This document shows, piece after piece, positions 1 through 5,410 of a stretch of DNA of 5,876 bases (its first letter is position 1; each line of letters begins with the position of its first letter). The DNA comes from Bacillota bacterium (GTDB lineage Bacteria; Bacillota_E; Sulfobacillia; Sulfobacillales; Sulfobacillaceae). The notes under the pieces are model-generated. The model saw only the letters and a program-made list of their open reading frames with translations. It was not told the DNA's origin and did not search any database. The position numbers and the translations under genes were made by a program. Where the stretch lies: assembly GCA_021802375.1 (NCBI GenBank), contig JAKAAL010000306.1, positions 1 through 5,876 of the forward strand, in the 5' to 3' direction.

Positions 1-676
1 CCACCAAAAATGAGAGGCTCTCGCGGTCTGGAGTCCCATATACCTGGCGTTTTAGCGAAGAAGTATAATGGTTTTCCGGGGTCTGGCCGACGCAGGTGAC
101 ATAGTGGCGGTGCGATCCGGGGATAACCATGACGGGGCCATTGGTGGCGAGATTTTCCGTCAAGGCTAGCGACATGCTCAGTGCGCGCATGCGCGGCATG
201 CCGTCTTCGACGTGCCAGGTTTCAAAATCGGAATGCCAATAGAATTCCTTGCCCGAAAAGCCCGACTTAAAATTAATCCGGGATTGGTGAATATAGACGT
301 CTCCCCCTAACAGTTGCGTGGCTATGTGGACCAGGCGAGGGTCCTGAGAAAGTCCTTTGAAGTAGGCGTCATCGCGGTGTACGGCAAATATGGACCGGAT
401 GCTATCGGACTCCGGTTCGCGAATGACTTCGGGTCTCGTAGCCGTCGCAGGTTGATCCCATAGGATATCCTTGGCCTGTTGAATGGCCTCGACTTCCGCT
501 GGGGAGAAGACGGAGTCGATAAACAGAAATCCGTTTTTTTGATAGGATGCGACTTGCTCTTGGGTCAAAGGGCCATGAGCTGGGTCACCATAGACTACGG
601 GGTCTTCGCGATCAAGGATGCGCGGCTCATCGAGGACCCTCGATGGATAGACGTCGACTTCGGGATGGCTTAGCAT
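1..676 (-). CDS. ectD: Ectoine hydroxylase EctD (partial, C-terminus beyond left edge)
   Basis: This is a cytoplasmic Fe(II)- and 2-oxoglutarate-dependent dioxygenase that converts ectoine to (4S,5S)-5-hydroxyectoine. Seen: the first 225 residues of a protein that is usually about 300 long, starting MLSHPEVDVY. The EctD signature lies at residues 145-161, running F-Y-WHSDFETWH-VEDGMP. H148 and D150 are the first two iron ligands by comparison with Virgibacillus EctD (H146/D148). It is followed by RMRALSMSLALTEN (162-175) and NGPVMVIPGSH (179-189). The third iron-ligand histidine, expected near residue 250, lies beyond the left edge. The ATG is preceded by AGGAGG (684-689) with a 7-nt spacer, which fixes the start. 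The gene starts 25 nt after the ectC stop and is the last visible gene of the ect operon. The signature separates it from generic PhyH-family dioxygenases, so the assignment is very secure. Confidence 0.97.
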   Translation of the reverse strand, partial: MLSHPEVDVYPSRVLDEPRILDREDPVVYGDPAHGPLTQEQVASYQKNGFLFIDSVFSPAEVEAIQQAKDILWDQPATATRPEVIREPESDSIRSIFAVHRDDAYFKGLSQDPRLVHIATQLLGGDVYIHQSRINFKSGFSGKEFYWHSDFETWHVEDGMPRMRALSMSLALTENLATNGPVMVIPGSHRHYVTCVGQTPENHYTSSLKRQVYGTPDRESLSFLV

Positions 677-701
677 GATGAGACCTCCTGTAGGCAATAG
701 C

Positions 702-1091
702 CTAATATTCGCTGACTAGGGGATACACGCCATTTTCATCGTGCACTTCATGGCCCGTGACAGGGGGATTAAAGACACAGACCATGCGGATGTCGGTGAT
801 TGGCCGCATAACGTGGCGTTCGTGGCCGTCCAAGGTATAAAGCGTACCTGGACGGATGAGATAACGCTGCCCGCTGTCTAGGTCCTCCAGCTCGCCTTCG
901 CCTTCGATGCAGTAAACGGCTTCGATGTGGTTTTGATACCACATGGTGGTTTCGGTGCCTTGGTACATGACCGTGTCGTGCAGTGAGAAGCCCACCCCGT
1001 CTTTAGCCAACAGCAAACGTCGACTTTTCCAGGTCTTCGCCCTGACGTCGTGTTCGGATCCTTCGAGTTCTGAGAGTTTTTTTACGATCAC
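702..1091 (-). CDS. ectC: L-ectoine synthase EctC
   Basis: This is the cytoplasmic cupin enzyme that cyclises N-gamma-acetyl-L-2,4-diaminobutyrate to ectoine with loss of water, the last step of ectoine formation. Seen: 129 residues, the normal family length. The family core [16 protein letters not shown] is at residues 56-71 and [16 protein letters not shown] at 82-97. E57, Y85 and H93 sit exactly at the iron-ligand positions established for Paenibacillus lautus Ect[14 protein letters not shown] near the C-terminus (112-124) matches the family's TGNEVHREDGSY-type tail. The start is GTG, read as MIVKKL, preceded by AAGGAGG (AGGAGG core at 1099-1104) with a 7-nt spacer. It begins 40 nt after the ectB stop and is followed 25 nt later by ectD, consistent with one transcript. 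No anomaly is seen. Confidence 0.97.
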   Translation of the reverse strand: MIVKKLSELEGSEHDVRAKTWKSRRLLLAKDGVGFSLHDTVMYQGTETTMWYQNHIEAVYCIEGEGELEDLDSGQRYLIRPGTLYTLDGHERHVMRPITDIRMVCVFNPPVTGHEVHDENGVYPLVSEY

Positions 1092-1131
1092 GCGGGTTCC
1101 TCCTTGGTTGACGCTCGTTTAGGGTCATTGC

Positions 1132-2418
1132 TTAAGAATTACTTACCAAAGTTTTGGCAACGACCGCAGCACTTTCGCCAAGTCGTTTTAGGCCGTCCGC
1201 CAATGCGTCATCGGTGATGGTCAGCGGAGGCAGGAGTTTAACCACCTGACCATCAGCGCCGGAGGTCTCCACGAGTAGGCCGCGGGCAAATGCCTCTTGG
1301 CTGATAGCGTGTGCGGCCTCGGCATCATCCACCGCTAAACCGTAGATGAGACCGCGACCGCGCACTTCCGCGCCGAGTTCAGGCAGTTCTTCGGCTAAGT
1401 TCTGCAAAAAAGCCTCCACCGTTTGCCCGCGTTTGAGGGTTTCCTGCTCCAGGCGTCGATCTTCCCAAAAACTGAGCGCTTCCGTTGCCGTTACGAAGGC
1501 CGCGTTGTTGCCCCGAAAGGTGCCGTTATGCTCGCCCGGTGACCACTTTTCGTCAAATTCAGGGCGTATCAGGGTGAGCGCCATGGGGAGTCCATAGCCG
1601 CTGATAGACTTGGAGAGACAGACAATATCGGGATGAATCCCGGATTGCTCGAAACTGAAGAAGGGACCCGTGCGACCGCATCCGACTTGCACGTCGTCGA
1701 CGATCAAGGGGACCTTGTGCTGCCTACAGATCGTTTCGACCGCTTTAAGCCAAGCCGTGCTAGCCACATGGACGCCGCCTTCGCCCTGTACCGTTTCTAG
1801 GATCACAGCCGCGGGCCGGGATACCCCACTGCCCTGATCGTAGAGGCACCGTTCGAGGTAGTCGACGGTATCGAGCCCATCGCCAAAATACTGGTCAAAG
1901 GGAACGTGGACAGTGGACGACAGCGGCACTCCGGCACCCGCCCGCTTAAATCGATTGCTGCTCAGGGCTAGCGCGCCCAAGGTCATGCCATGGAAGGCAT
2001 TGGTGAAGGCAATGACCGTGTGCCGGCCCGTCACTTTGCGGGCAATCTTCAGAGCGCTTTCGACCGAGTTGGTGCCCGTGGGTCCGGGAAACATCACCCG
2101 GTAATCGAGATGACGGGGCTTGAGGATGACTTGATTAAAACGGTTGAGGAATGCGGCTTTGGCCTGGGTGTGCAGGTCCAAACTATGGACGATGCCATCC
2201 TGCTCGAGATAGTCAATGAGCTTTCGCTTCAGACGGGGATGATTGTGACCGTAGTTGAGGGCTCCCGCCCCGGAAAAGAAATCAATGTAGGTCCGACCGT
2301 GCTCGTCCCATAAGGTGTGACCCAAAGCTTTGCTGAAGATGCTGGGAAACTCGCGGCAGTAGCTGCGAACATTGGATTCGAGCGATTCGAAAATCGTCGT
2401 CGTGGAGCTGGGTTGCAT
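1132..2418 (-). CDS. ectB: Diaminobutyrate--2-oxoglutarate aminotransferase EctB
   Basis: This is a PLP-dependent class III aminotransferase. It transfers an amino group from glutamate to L-aspartate-4-semialdehyde, giving L-2,4-diaminobutyrate, the first committed step of ectoine synthesis. Seen, numbering from the chosen ATG (428 residues, normal length): LESNVRSYCREFP near residues 13-25 matches the EctB N-terminus; GAGALNYGHNHP is at 50-61; the phosphate-binding GPTGTNSVE is at 112-120; VDDVQVGCGRTG is at 240-251, with D241 the likely pyridine-nitrogen contact; SKSISGYGLP is at 269-278, with K270 the likely Schiff-base lysine; GTFRGNN is at 299-305. The open frame extends upstream to a TTG at 2445 that overlaps the ectA stop. 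That TTG has no Shine-Dalgarno of its own, and its codons 2-4 are themselves the AAGGAGG sequence, so I place the start at the ATG at 2418. The TTG at 2445 remains the alternative. Function is very secure; the exact start is not. Confidence 0.96.
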   Translation of the reverse strand: MQPSSTTTIFESLESNVRSYCREFPSIFSKALGHTLWDEHGRTYIDFFSGAGALNYGHNHPRLKRKLIDYLEQDGIVHSLDLHTQAKAAFLNRFNQVILKPRHLDYRVMFPGPTGTNSVESALKIARKVTGRHTVIAFTNAFHGMTLGALALSSNRFKRAGAGVPLSSTVHVPFDQYFGDGLDTVDYLERCLYDQGSGVSRPAAVILETVQGEGGVHVASTAWLKAVETICRQHKVPLIVDDVQVGCGRTGPFFSFEQSGIHPDIVCLSKSISGYGLPMALTLIRPEFDEKWSPGEHNGTFRGNNAAFVTATEALSFWEDRRLEQETLKRGQTVEAFLQNLAEELPELGAEVRGRGLIYGLAVDDAEAAHAISQEAFARGLLVETSGADGQVVKLLPPLTITDDALADGLKRLGESAAVVAKTLVSNS

Positions 2419-2435
2419 CGTAGACGTGTTATTCG

Positions 2436-2442
2436 CCTCCTT
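2436..2442 (-). promoter_or_regulatory. Shine-Dalgarno of ectB
   Basis: AAGGAGG on the minus strand, overlapping the last base of the ectA TGA stop (2442-2444), an arrangement that favours translational coupling. It ends 17 nt before the ATG at 2418, a long spacer. It also lies inside codons 2-4 of the longer TTG-initiated frame, which argues against that longer frame being the true start. Confidence 0.7.
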
Positions 2443-2963
2443 CAATTAGTGGTAGAGCGGTTTTTCCTGTGCGCCAAGGGACCGATTTCGATCAAGTCCT
2501 CAGGATCGTGGCCGGTGGTGGCAAAATGCTCGCGTGAAAACAGGGAACGGGTCTTCAAGGGAGCATTCCAGTCTGCGGCTAACTGCTCAAAGAGACCCAT
2601 GGAAGGCCCGTTGTTAGGGGTGATGGTGGCCTCAATGTAGGCGATATGGCGGCATAAAGGGCCGGCCAAGATGGACTGAAGGAGCAAACTGGCTATCCCC
2701 TGGCGGCGATGCTCTGGATCGACGGCGACCTGCCAGACGAAAAGGCGATCCTTGGCCTGTGGGGAAATGAAAGAGGTCACAAATCCTAAAAGTCCATCGC
2801 TCCCCTTGGCGACGTGACAGGTCTCAGCGAAATACTGGGTTAGCATCAGATAGGTATATAGCGAGTTGTCGTCGAGCTTCGGGGTTTTGGCCACCAAGAC
2901 CCACATGGCATAGGCATCGTCGGGCGTGGCTTGATCAATGCTGATCGCGTTCGAGAATCTCAC
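2442..2963 (-). CDS. ectA: L-2,4-diaminobutyrate gamma-acetyltransferase EctA
   Basis: This is a cytoplasmic GNAT-fold enzyme that acetylates the 4-amino group of L-2,4-diaminobutyrate using acetyl-CoA, the second step of ectoine synthesis. Seen: 173 residues, a usual family length. ATPDDAYAMWVLV (12-24) and LDDNSLYTYLMLTQYF (30-45) match the EctA substrate-side N-terminus (family pattern PxLDxNSxYxYLLL). FVWQVAVDPEHRRQGIA (75-91) holds the acetyl-CoA motif R-R-Q-G-I-A. EATITPNNGPSMGLFEQLA (111-129) matches the EctA ETTITPxNxxSxxLF block. GHDPEDLIEIG is near the C-terminus. The start is unsettled: the GTG at 2963 is the only ordinary start codon that keeps the family N-terminus, an in-frame TAG lies a short way upstream, and the next ATG (residue 20) would remove conserved sequence. 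It is the first gene of the ect operon. Confidence 0.95.
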   Translation of the reverse strand: MRFSNAISIDQATPDDAYAMWVLVAKTPKLDDNSLYTYLMLTQYFAETCHVAKGSDGLLGFVTSFISPQAKDRLFVWQVAVDPEHRRQGIASLLLQSILAGPLCRHIAYIEATITPNNGPSMGLFEQLAADWNAPLKTRSLFSREHFATTGHDPEDLIEIGPLAHRKNRSTTN

Positions 2964-2972
2964 CTCCCCCTC
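2963..2972 (-). promoter_or_regulatory. Unusual ribosome-binding region of ectA
   Basis: The minus strand reads GAGGGGGAGG running directly into TG, so the best Shine-Dalgarno core (GGAGG, 2963-2967) shares its last G with the GTG start. The first GAGG (2969-2972) gives a usable 5-nt spacer to the GTG and may be the functional contact. The arrangement predicts modest initiation on ectA compared with the well-spaced sites of ectC and ectD. Confidence 0.45.
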
Positions 2973-3019
2973 AATCCAGGTCGTTGCGGCAGTCTAGCCA
3001 TTAGGAGAGCCCGTGGACC

Positions 3020-3048
3020 ATTGTATGATGAGTGGGCCGGAGGTTTAA
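3020..3048 (-). promoter_or_regulatory. Candidate ectA (ect operon) promoter
   Basis: On the minus strand TACAAT (3020-3025) matches the -10 consensus at five of six positions. TTAAAC (3043-3048) stands 17 nt upstream but matches the -35 consensus at only three of six. The predicted start near 3013 gives a leader of about 50 nt. The -35 overlaps a near-palindromic stretch, TTAAGCTAGCTAA (3045-3057 on the plus strand), where a regulator might bind. The weak -35 would suit an inducible promoter, but this is inferred from sequence only. Confidence 0.35.
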
Positions 3049-3208
3049 GCTAGCTAAGCGGGGCGTAGGCTGTGTGAGCCTTGGCCAGACGCTGGAATCC
3101 AAAGCCATTCCCACGCTCTTGCAAGAATTCTTGCGCTCCCGGCCCGATTTGATCCCAAGGACCTTTCGACAAGGCGCTGAAAGCGTTGCGGCCCTAGGCA
3201 AAGTTTAG
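3032..3208 (+). pseudogene. Probable LysR-family regulator remnant
   Basis: An open plus-strand stretch of 58 codons ending at TAG has no good start codon and no Shine-Dalgarno, but reads like protein. The string GVGCVSLGQTLESKAIPTLL (3062-3121) followed by QEFLRSRPDL, and then FRQGAESVAAL, resembles the start of a LysR effector-binding domain, whose usual pattern is G-x-(V/L)-x-(I/L)-G-x-x-x-(S/T)-LG, then (I/L)P-x-LL-x-x-F-x-x-x-(H/R)P, then F-x-QG. The preceding VGRRF--AKRG could echo the end of the winged-helix region (TEAGRRFLEYAKR in typical members), which would imply an internal deletion of the linker. The rest of the helix-turn-helix domain and everything after about 35 effector-domain residues are absent. 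The similarity is recognised by eye, so a chance open frame cannot be excluded. Confidence 0.45.
3121..3134. promoter_or_regulatory. 14-bp perfect palindrome, possible operator
   Basis: GCAAGAATTCTTGC is a perfect 14-bp palindrome in the middle of the divergent region between ectA and the DODA-type gene. It lies about 95 nt upstream of the ectA -10 candidate and 160 nt upstream of the rightward -10. It also lies within the LysR-like remnant, where it encodes part of LQEFLR, so it may be only a fossil of coding sequence. About one such palindrome every 16 kb is expected by chance. Confidence 0.2.
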
Positions 3209-3269
3209 CAGTCGGCACCCCCATTACGATCACGACGGTTCAGCCACTCTTTAGGCGAAAGAACGAGAT

Positions 3270-3300
3270 TTGCGACCATTGGGCCGGATTTTGCTATGAT
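3270..3300 (+). promoter_or_regulatory. Promoter of the DODA-type dioxygenase gene
   Basis: TATGAT (3295-3300) is a five-of-six -10 match and is preceded by TGC (3292-3294), forming an extended -10. A partial -35, TTGCGA (3270-3275), stands 19 nt upstream, longer than ideal; extended -10 promoters tolerate a poor -35. The predicted start near 3307 gives a leader of about 26 nt containing AGGAGG (3320-3325). Confidence 0.6.
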
Positions 3301-3332
3301 GGAGCGGAAACTCAATCGCAGGAGGAACCCCT

Positions 3333-4112
3333 ATGATGCCTTCGTTGTTTGTCGCCCATGGATCGCCCATGATTGCCATTGAGGATACAGCCTACGCCGA
3401 TTTTTTGGGTGAGCTCGGAACTCGGATTGGGCGGCCAAGGGCCGTGGTGGTCTTTTCCGCGCACTGGGAAAGCGCCCGCCAAATGCTTAGCACGGCCGCA
3501 CGTCATGCTCCGATGTACGATTTTGGCGGATTTCCCGAGGCCTTATATCAAGTGCGTTATACGCCCCCCGGAGATCCTGATCTCGGTCAAAAACTCGCCG
3601 CGTCTTTGCAGGAACTAGGGGTGTCGGTCGAGCAAGATCGGCACCGGGCGCTTGACCATGGAGTGTGGACCGTACTGTGCCGACTCTTCCCTAAGGCCGA
3701 TGTTGCCGTGATCGCCATGTCCGTGAACGCTAAACTCGACCCGAAAGAGCAGTATCGAATCGGTGCTGCGCTTGGTCCCTGGCGGAGCCAGAACGTTCTC
3801 ATCATTGGCAGCGGGGTGACCGTGCATAATTTTGAGCTTTTGCGCCAAAGCCAGGATGCTCAGGTGAAGGAGCGGGTACTGGCCTTTGAGGATTGGTTGG
3901 AGGATGCGTTAAAGCGGTGGGACCTAAATGCCTTGTTTCACTACGAGACCGCGGCTCCGCATGCGGCGATGGCGGTGCCTCGCTTAGCCAATGAACATTT
4001 CGTACCTCTGTTTTACGCTATGGGCGCGGCCGAAGACCAAGGAAAGACGACAACGCTCTATCGTGATCTGCAATGGAATGTAATGACCAACAGCGTCTAC
4101 CAATTTGGTTGA
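3333..4112 (+). CDS. Class III extradiol ring-cleavage dioxygenase, DODA/YgiD type
   Basis: This is a cytoplasmic member of the LigB superfamily, related to 4,5-DOPA extradiol dioxygenase, which opens catechol-type rings using a non-haem metal. Seen: 259 residues, the normal family length. FVAHGSPM is at 6-13 (H9), VVVFSAHWES at 38-47 (H44), the YTPPGDPDL block at 76-84, ALDHGVW at 106-112 (D108, H109), IIGSGVTVHNF at 157-167 (H165), and LANEHFVPLFYAMGA at 218-232 (H222). H9, H44 and H222 have the spacing of the metal-ligand histidines known in YgiD (H22, H57, H234). H165 is the likely catalytic or substrate-binding histidine. The start is the first of two adjacent ATGs, 7 nt after AGGAGG. 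The gene stands alone, divergent from the ect operon and convergent with the AraC-type gene. The true substrate is unknown; bacterial relatives act on DOPA and other catechols in vitro. A link to aromatic degradation is not shown by the neighbours. Confidence 0.92.
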   Translation: MMPSLFVAHGSPMIAIEDTAYADFLGELGTRIGRPRAVVVFSAHWESARQMLSTAARHAPMYDFGGFPEALYQVRYTPPGDPDLGQKLAASLQELGVSVEQDRHRALDHGVWTVLCRLFPKADVAVIAMSVNAKLDPKEQYRIGAALGPWRSQNVLIIGSGVTVHNFELLRQSQDAQVKERVLAFEDWLEDALKRWDLNALFHYETAAPHAAMAVPRLANEHFVPLFYAMGAAEDQGKTTTLYRDLQWNVMTNSVYQFG

Positions 4113-4170
4113 TGCCCCAGGGCATGGGCAGGAGTTGCTGACGGTATCCAATGTCCGGTGGGTACTAGGA

Positions 4171-4248
4171 TGTTAACGACCCGTGCGACTCCCCGGACCG
4201 AAGCGGTCTCTTTCCTTAAGGTAGGGTCGCACTGTCGGGTTGTTAACG
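4171..4248. repeat. Long imperfect inverted repeat in convergent intergenic region
   Basis: The outer arms GTTAACGACCCG (4172-4183) and CGGGTTGTTAAC (4236-4247) pair over 12 positions with a single G-T wobble. After a 4-nt bulge (4232-4235) the stem continues as TGCGACTC (4184-4191) with GGGTCGCA (4224-4231), eight pairs including one wobble. The tip holds a smaller hairpin, GGACCG-AAG-CGGTCT (4195-4209), followed by a pyrimidine-rich CTTTCCTT. Because GTTAAC is itself palindromic, the 10-mer TGTTAACGAC also appears as an exact direct repeat (4171-4180 and 4241-4250), 70 nt apart. Its place between the ends of two convergent genes suits a bidirectional transcription barrier or mRNA 3'-end structure, although there is no run of T as in a classical intrinsic terminator. 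A small non-autonomous mobile element or a structured RNA are alternatives. Confidence 0.6.
4195..4217 (+). terminator. Weak terminator candidate for the DODA-type gene
   Basis: A GC-rich hairpin (GACCG/CGGTC with an AAG loop and an outer G-T pair) is followed by CTTTCCTT on the plus strand, about 83 nt after the stop codon. The T tract is interrupted by C, so strength is doubtful. It forms the tip of the larger inverted repeat, whose full folding would compete with it. Confidence 0.3.
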
Positions 4249-4292
4249 ACGGGTCTTCTCACGATCGTGGCGCTGCGACCGGTGTACGGTAT

Positions 4293-5210
4293 CTATTCAT
4301 TCGTCAATGGCGGGGTCGCATGGGCCTTTGCCCGTCGGACATCGTGTCTTGGGGGTAATCCAAACCACCGGGAATATTCCCGGCTAAACTGTGATGGGCT
4401 TTCGTAGCCTACCCGGAACGCGACATCGGCGGCGCCCATCCCTTCGGATAACAACAAACGCCGGGCCTCCTGCAGGCGCAGCTGTTTTTGGAACTGGATC
4501 GGACTCATGGCGGTCACCTCTTTAAAATGCCGATGCAGGGATGAGACACTCATGTTGGCCATGTCGGCGAGCTGTGCCATCCGAAAAGCCCGCTCAAAGT
4601 GATGGGTTATATAGTCGATGACGTCTTTGATGTGGTAAGCTGCGCTGCCCACATTGGCGATTTGCGCTAAAGCCGGGCCGCAAGACCCCTCCAGCACGCG
4701 ATAGAGAATTTCTTTGGTGATGAGCGGCGCCAGGACAGGGATGTCTTCCCGATGATTGAGCAACCGCACCAAACGGATGACCGCATCGGACAGCGGTGGC
4801 TCCATGTGACTGACGAACATGGCGCGCTGCGCGGGATCTTTTGGTGCGACGTAGGATCGAGAATTTCTTAAAACCGATAAGACTTGATCGGGCGTAAACT
4901 CCAGCTTCAAACCCAAATATGGTCGGTCGGGAGAAGCGTCTGTCACTTGCGCGATGACGGGTAAGTTCACCGAGGCCAAAAGATAGTCGGTCGGGGTGTA
5001 CGTAAAACACTCTTGTCCTAGCCAGACGTTCTTCGCTCCCTGCAGCACTAGGCAAAAGGAGGGGTTGTACATGCCGTAAGTGGGTGGAGCCAGGGTAGTC
5101 TGACGCATGAAAAATACGAAGGGTAGGGCAGTGCTATGCACCCCGTTCCCCTCGGTATGACATTCGACTAGTGCTGCGAGCTCGGTCCGCAGATCCGCCC
5201 CGTCCGACAT
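4293..5210 (-). CDS. AraC-family transcriptional regulator (AraC_N type)
   Basis: This is a cytoplasmic DNA-binding regulator with an N-terminal sensor domain of the AraC_N (PF06719-like) type and a C-terminal AraC helix-turn-helix pair. Seen, numbering from the chosen start (305 residues): the sensor region spans about 5-165 and includes YNPSFCLVLQGAKNVWLG (48-65), YLLASVNLPV (76-85) and DRPYLGLKLEF (95-105), all typical of this subfamily. The first helix-turn-helix is MAQLADMANMSVSSLHRHFK (211-230), and SPIQFQKQLRLQEARRLLL follows. The second is GAADVAFRVGYESPSQFSRE (259-278), followed by YSRWFG. The frame is open to an ATG at 5258, but a perfect TATAAT (5247-5252) falls inside that extension. 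The ATG at 5210 has a Shine-Dalgarno (GAGGGAG, 5216-5222) and gives the usual MSDGADLRTELAAL beginning, so I use 5210. It is divergent from the aldo/keto reductase gene, a common regulator-target arrangement. Ligand unknown. Confidence 0.93.
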   Translation of the reverse strand: MSDGADLRTELAALVECHTEGNGVHSTALPFVFFMRQTTLAPPTYGMYNPSFCLVLQGAKNVWLGQECFTYTPTDYLLASVNLPVIAQVTDASPDRPYLGLKLEFTPDQVLSVLRNSRSYVAPKDPAQRAMFVSHMEPPLSDAVIRLVRLLNHREDIPVLAPLITKEILYRVLEGSCGPALAQIANVGSAAYHIKDVIDYITHHFERAFRMAQLADMANMSVSSLHRHFKEVTAMSPIQFQKQLRLQEARRLLLSEGMGAADVAFRVGYESPSQFSREYSRWFGLPPRHDVRRAKAHATPPLTNE

Positions 5211-5215
5211 CGACT

Positions 5216-5222
5216 CTCCCTC
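5216..5222 (-). promoter_or_regulatory. Shine-Dalgarno deciding the AraC-type start
   Basis: GAGGGAG on the minus strand, with its GAGG ending 8 nt before the ATG at 5210. The upstream ATG at 5258 has only GAGCAAG before it and no usable ribosome-binding core. Confidence 0.6.
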
Positions 5223-5246
5223 GTTTCTGTTAAGCGTGGTAGCCCG

Positions 5247-5274
5247 ATTATAGCCCATCTTGCTCGTTTTACTA
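5247..5274 (-). promoter_or_regulatory. Promoter of the AraC-type regulator gene
   Basis: A perfect TATAAT lies at 5247-5252 on the minus strand. The -35 is weak: TAGTAA (5269-5274) with a 16-nt spacer matches three of six positions. Transcription would begin near 5240, downstream of the ATG at 5258 and about 30 nt before the ATG at 5210. The poor -35 leaves room for autoregulation or activation. Confidence 0.55.
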
Positions 5275-5345
5275 CACGGCGGTGAGAGGATTGGGCAAGC
5301 ATTTGGGACGAATGGGTTACCTTTTTGGCCCTAGAGACTACATAA

Positions 5346-5376
5346 TTAAGAGGCGACTACAGGAATGTGCTAGCAT
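5346..5376 (+). promoter_or_regulatory. Candidate promoter of the aldo/keto reductase gene
   Basis: TAGCAT (5371-5376) matches the -10 consensus at four positions and is preceded by TGC (5368-5370), an extended -10. TTAAGA (5346-5351) matches the -35 at four positions with a 19-nt spacer. The layout is the same as that proposed for the DODA-type gene. The weak elements would fit a promoter that needs activation, possibly by the divergent AraC-type protein. Confidence 0.4.
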
Positions 5377-5410
5377 AGGTGGCCGAGCGGTGGAACAGAT
5401 TAACCATTAG

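Noticed and set aside
479..673. 64-codon plus-strand frame opposite ectD.
   Set aside because: It is the antisense shadow of a well-conserved EctD coding region.
3043..3064. GTTTAA followed by GGGG resembles a general-stress sigma-B promoter on the plus strand.
   Set aside because: The -10 half (GGGCGT) departs from GGGTAT, and no intact gene follows on that strand within a reasonable leader.
3001..3201. 66-codon open frame on the minus strand in the intergenic region.
   Set aside because: No Shine-Dalgarno, no recognisable motif, and it is antisense to the more protein-like LysR remnant and overlaps the ectA promoter candidate.
4112..4125. ATGCCCCAGGGCAT hairpin right at the DODA-type stop codon, considered as a terminator.
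   Set aside because: The stem is short with a very tight loop, overlaps the stop codon and is followed by GGGCAGG rather than a T tract.
4260..4269. CACGATCGTG, a 10-bp perfect palindrome near the end of the AraC-type gene.
   Set aside because: Too short to be meaningful alone, no loop for a hairpin, and not near a promoter.
4158..4358. 66-codon plus-strand frame across the convergent region.
   Set aside because: It covers the inverted repeat and runs antisense into the end of the AraC-type gene; no ribosome-binding site or family resemblance.
5378..5391. GGTGGCCGAGCGGT resembles the D-arm (box A) of a class II tRNA (Leu/Ser).
   Set aside because: No anticodon arm, variable arm or GGTTCGA-type T-arm follows, and the acceptor stem is not formed. 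It lies in the leader of the aldo/keto reductase gene and is most likely chance.
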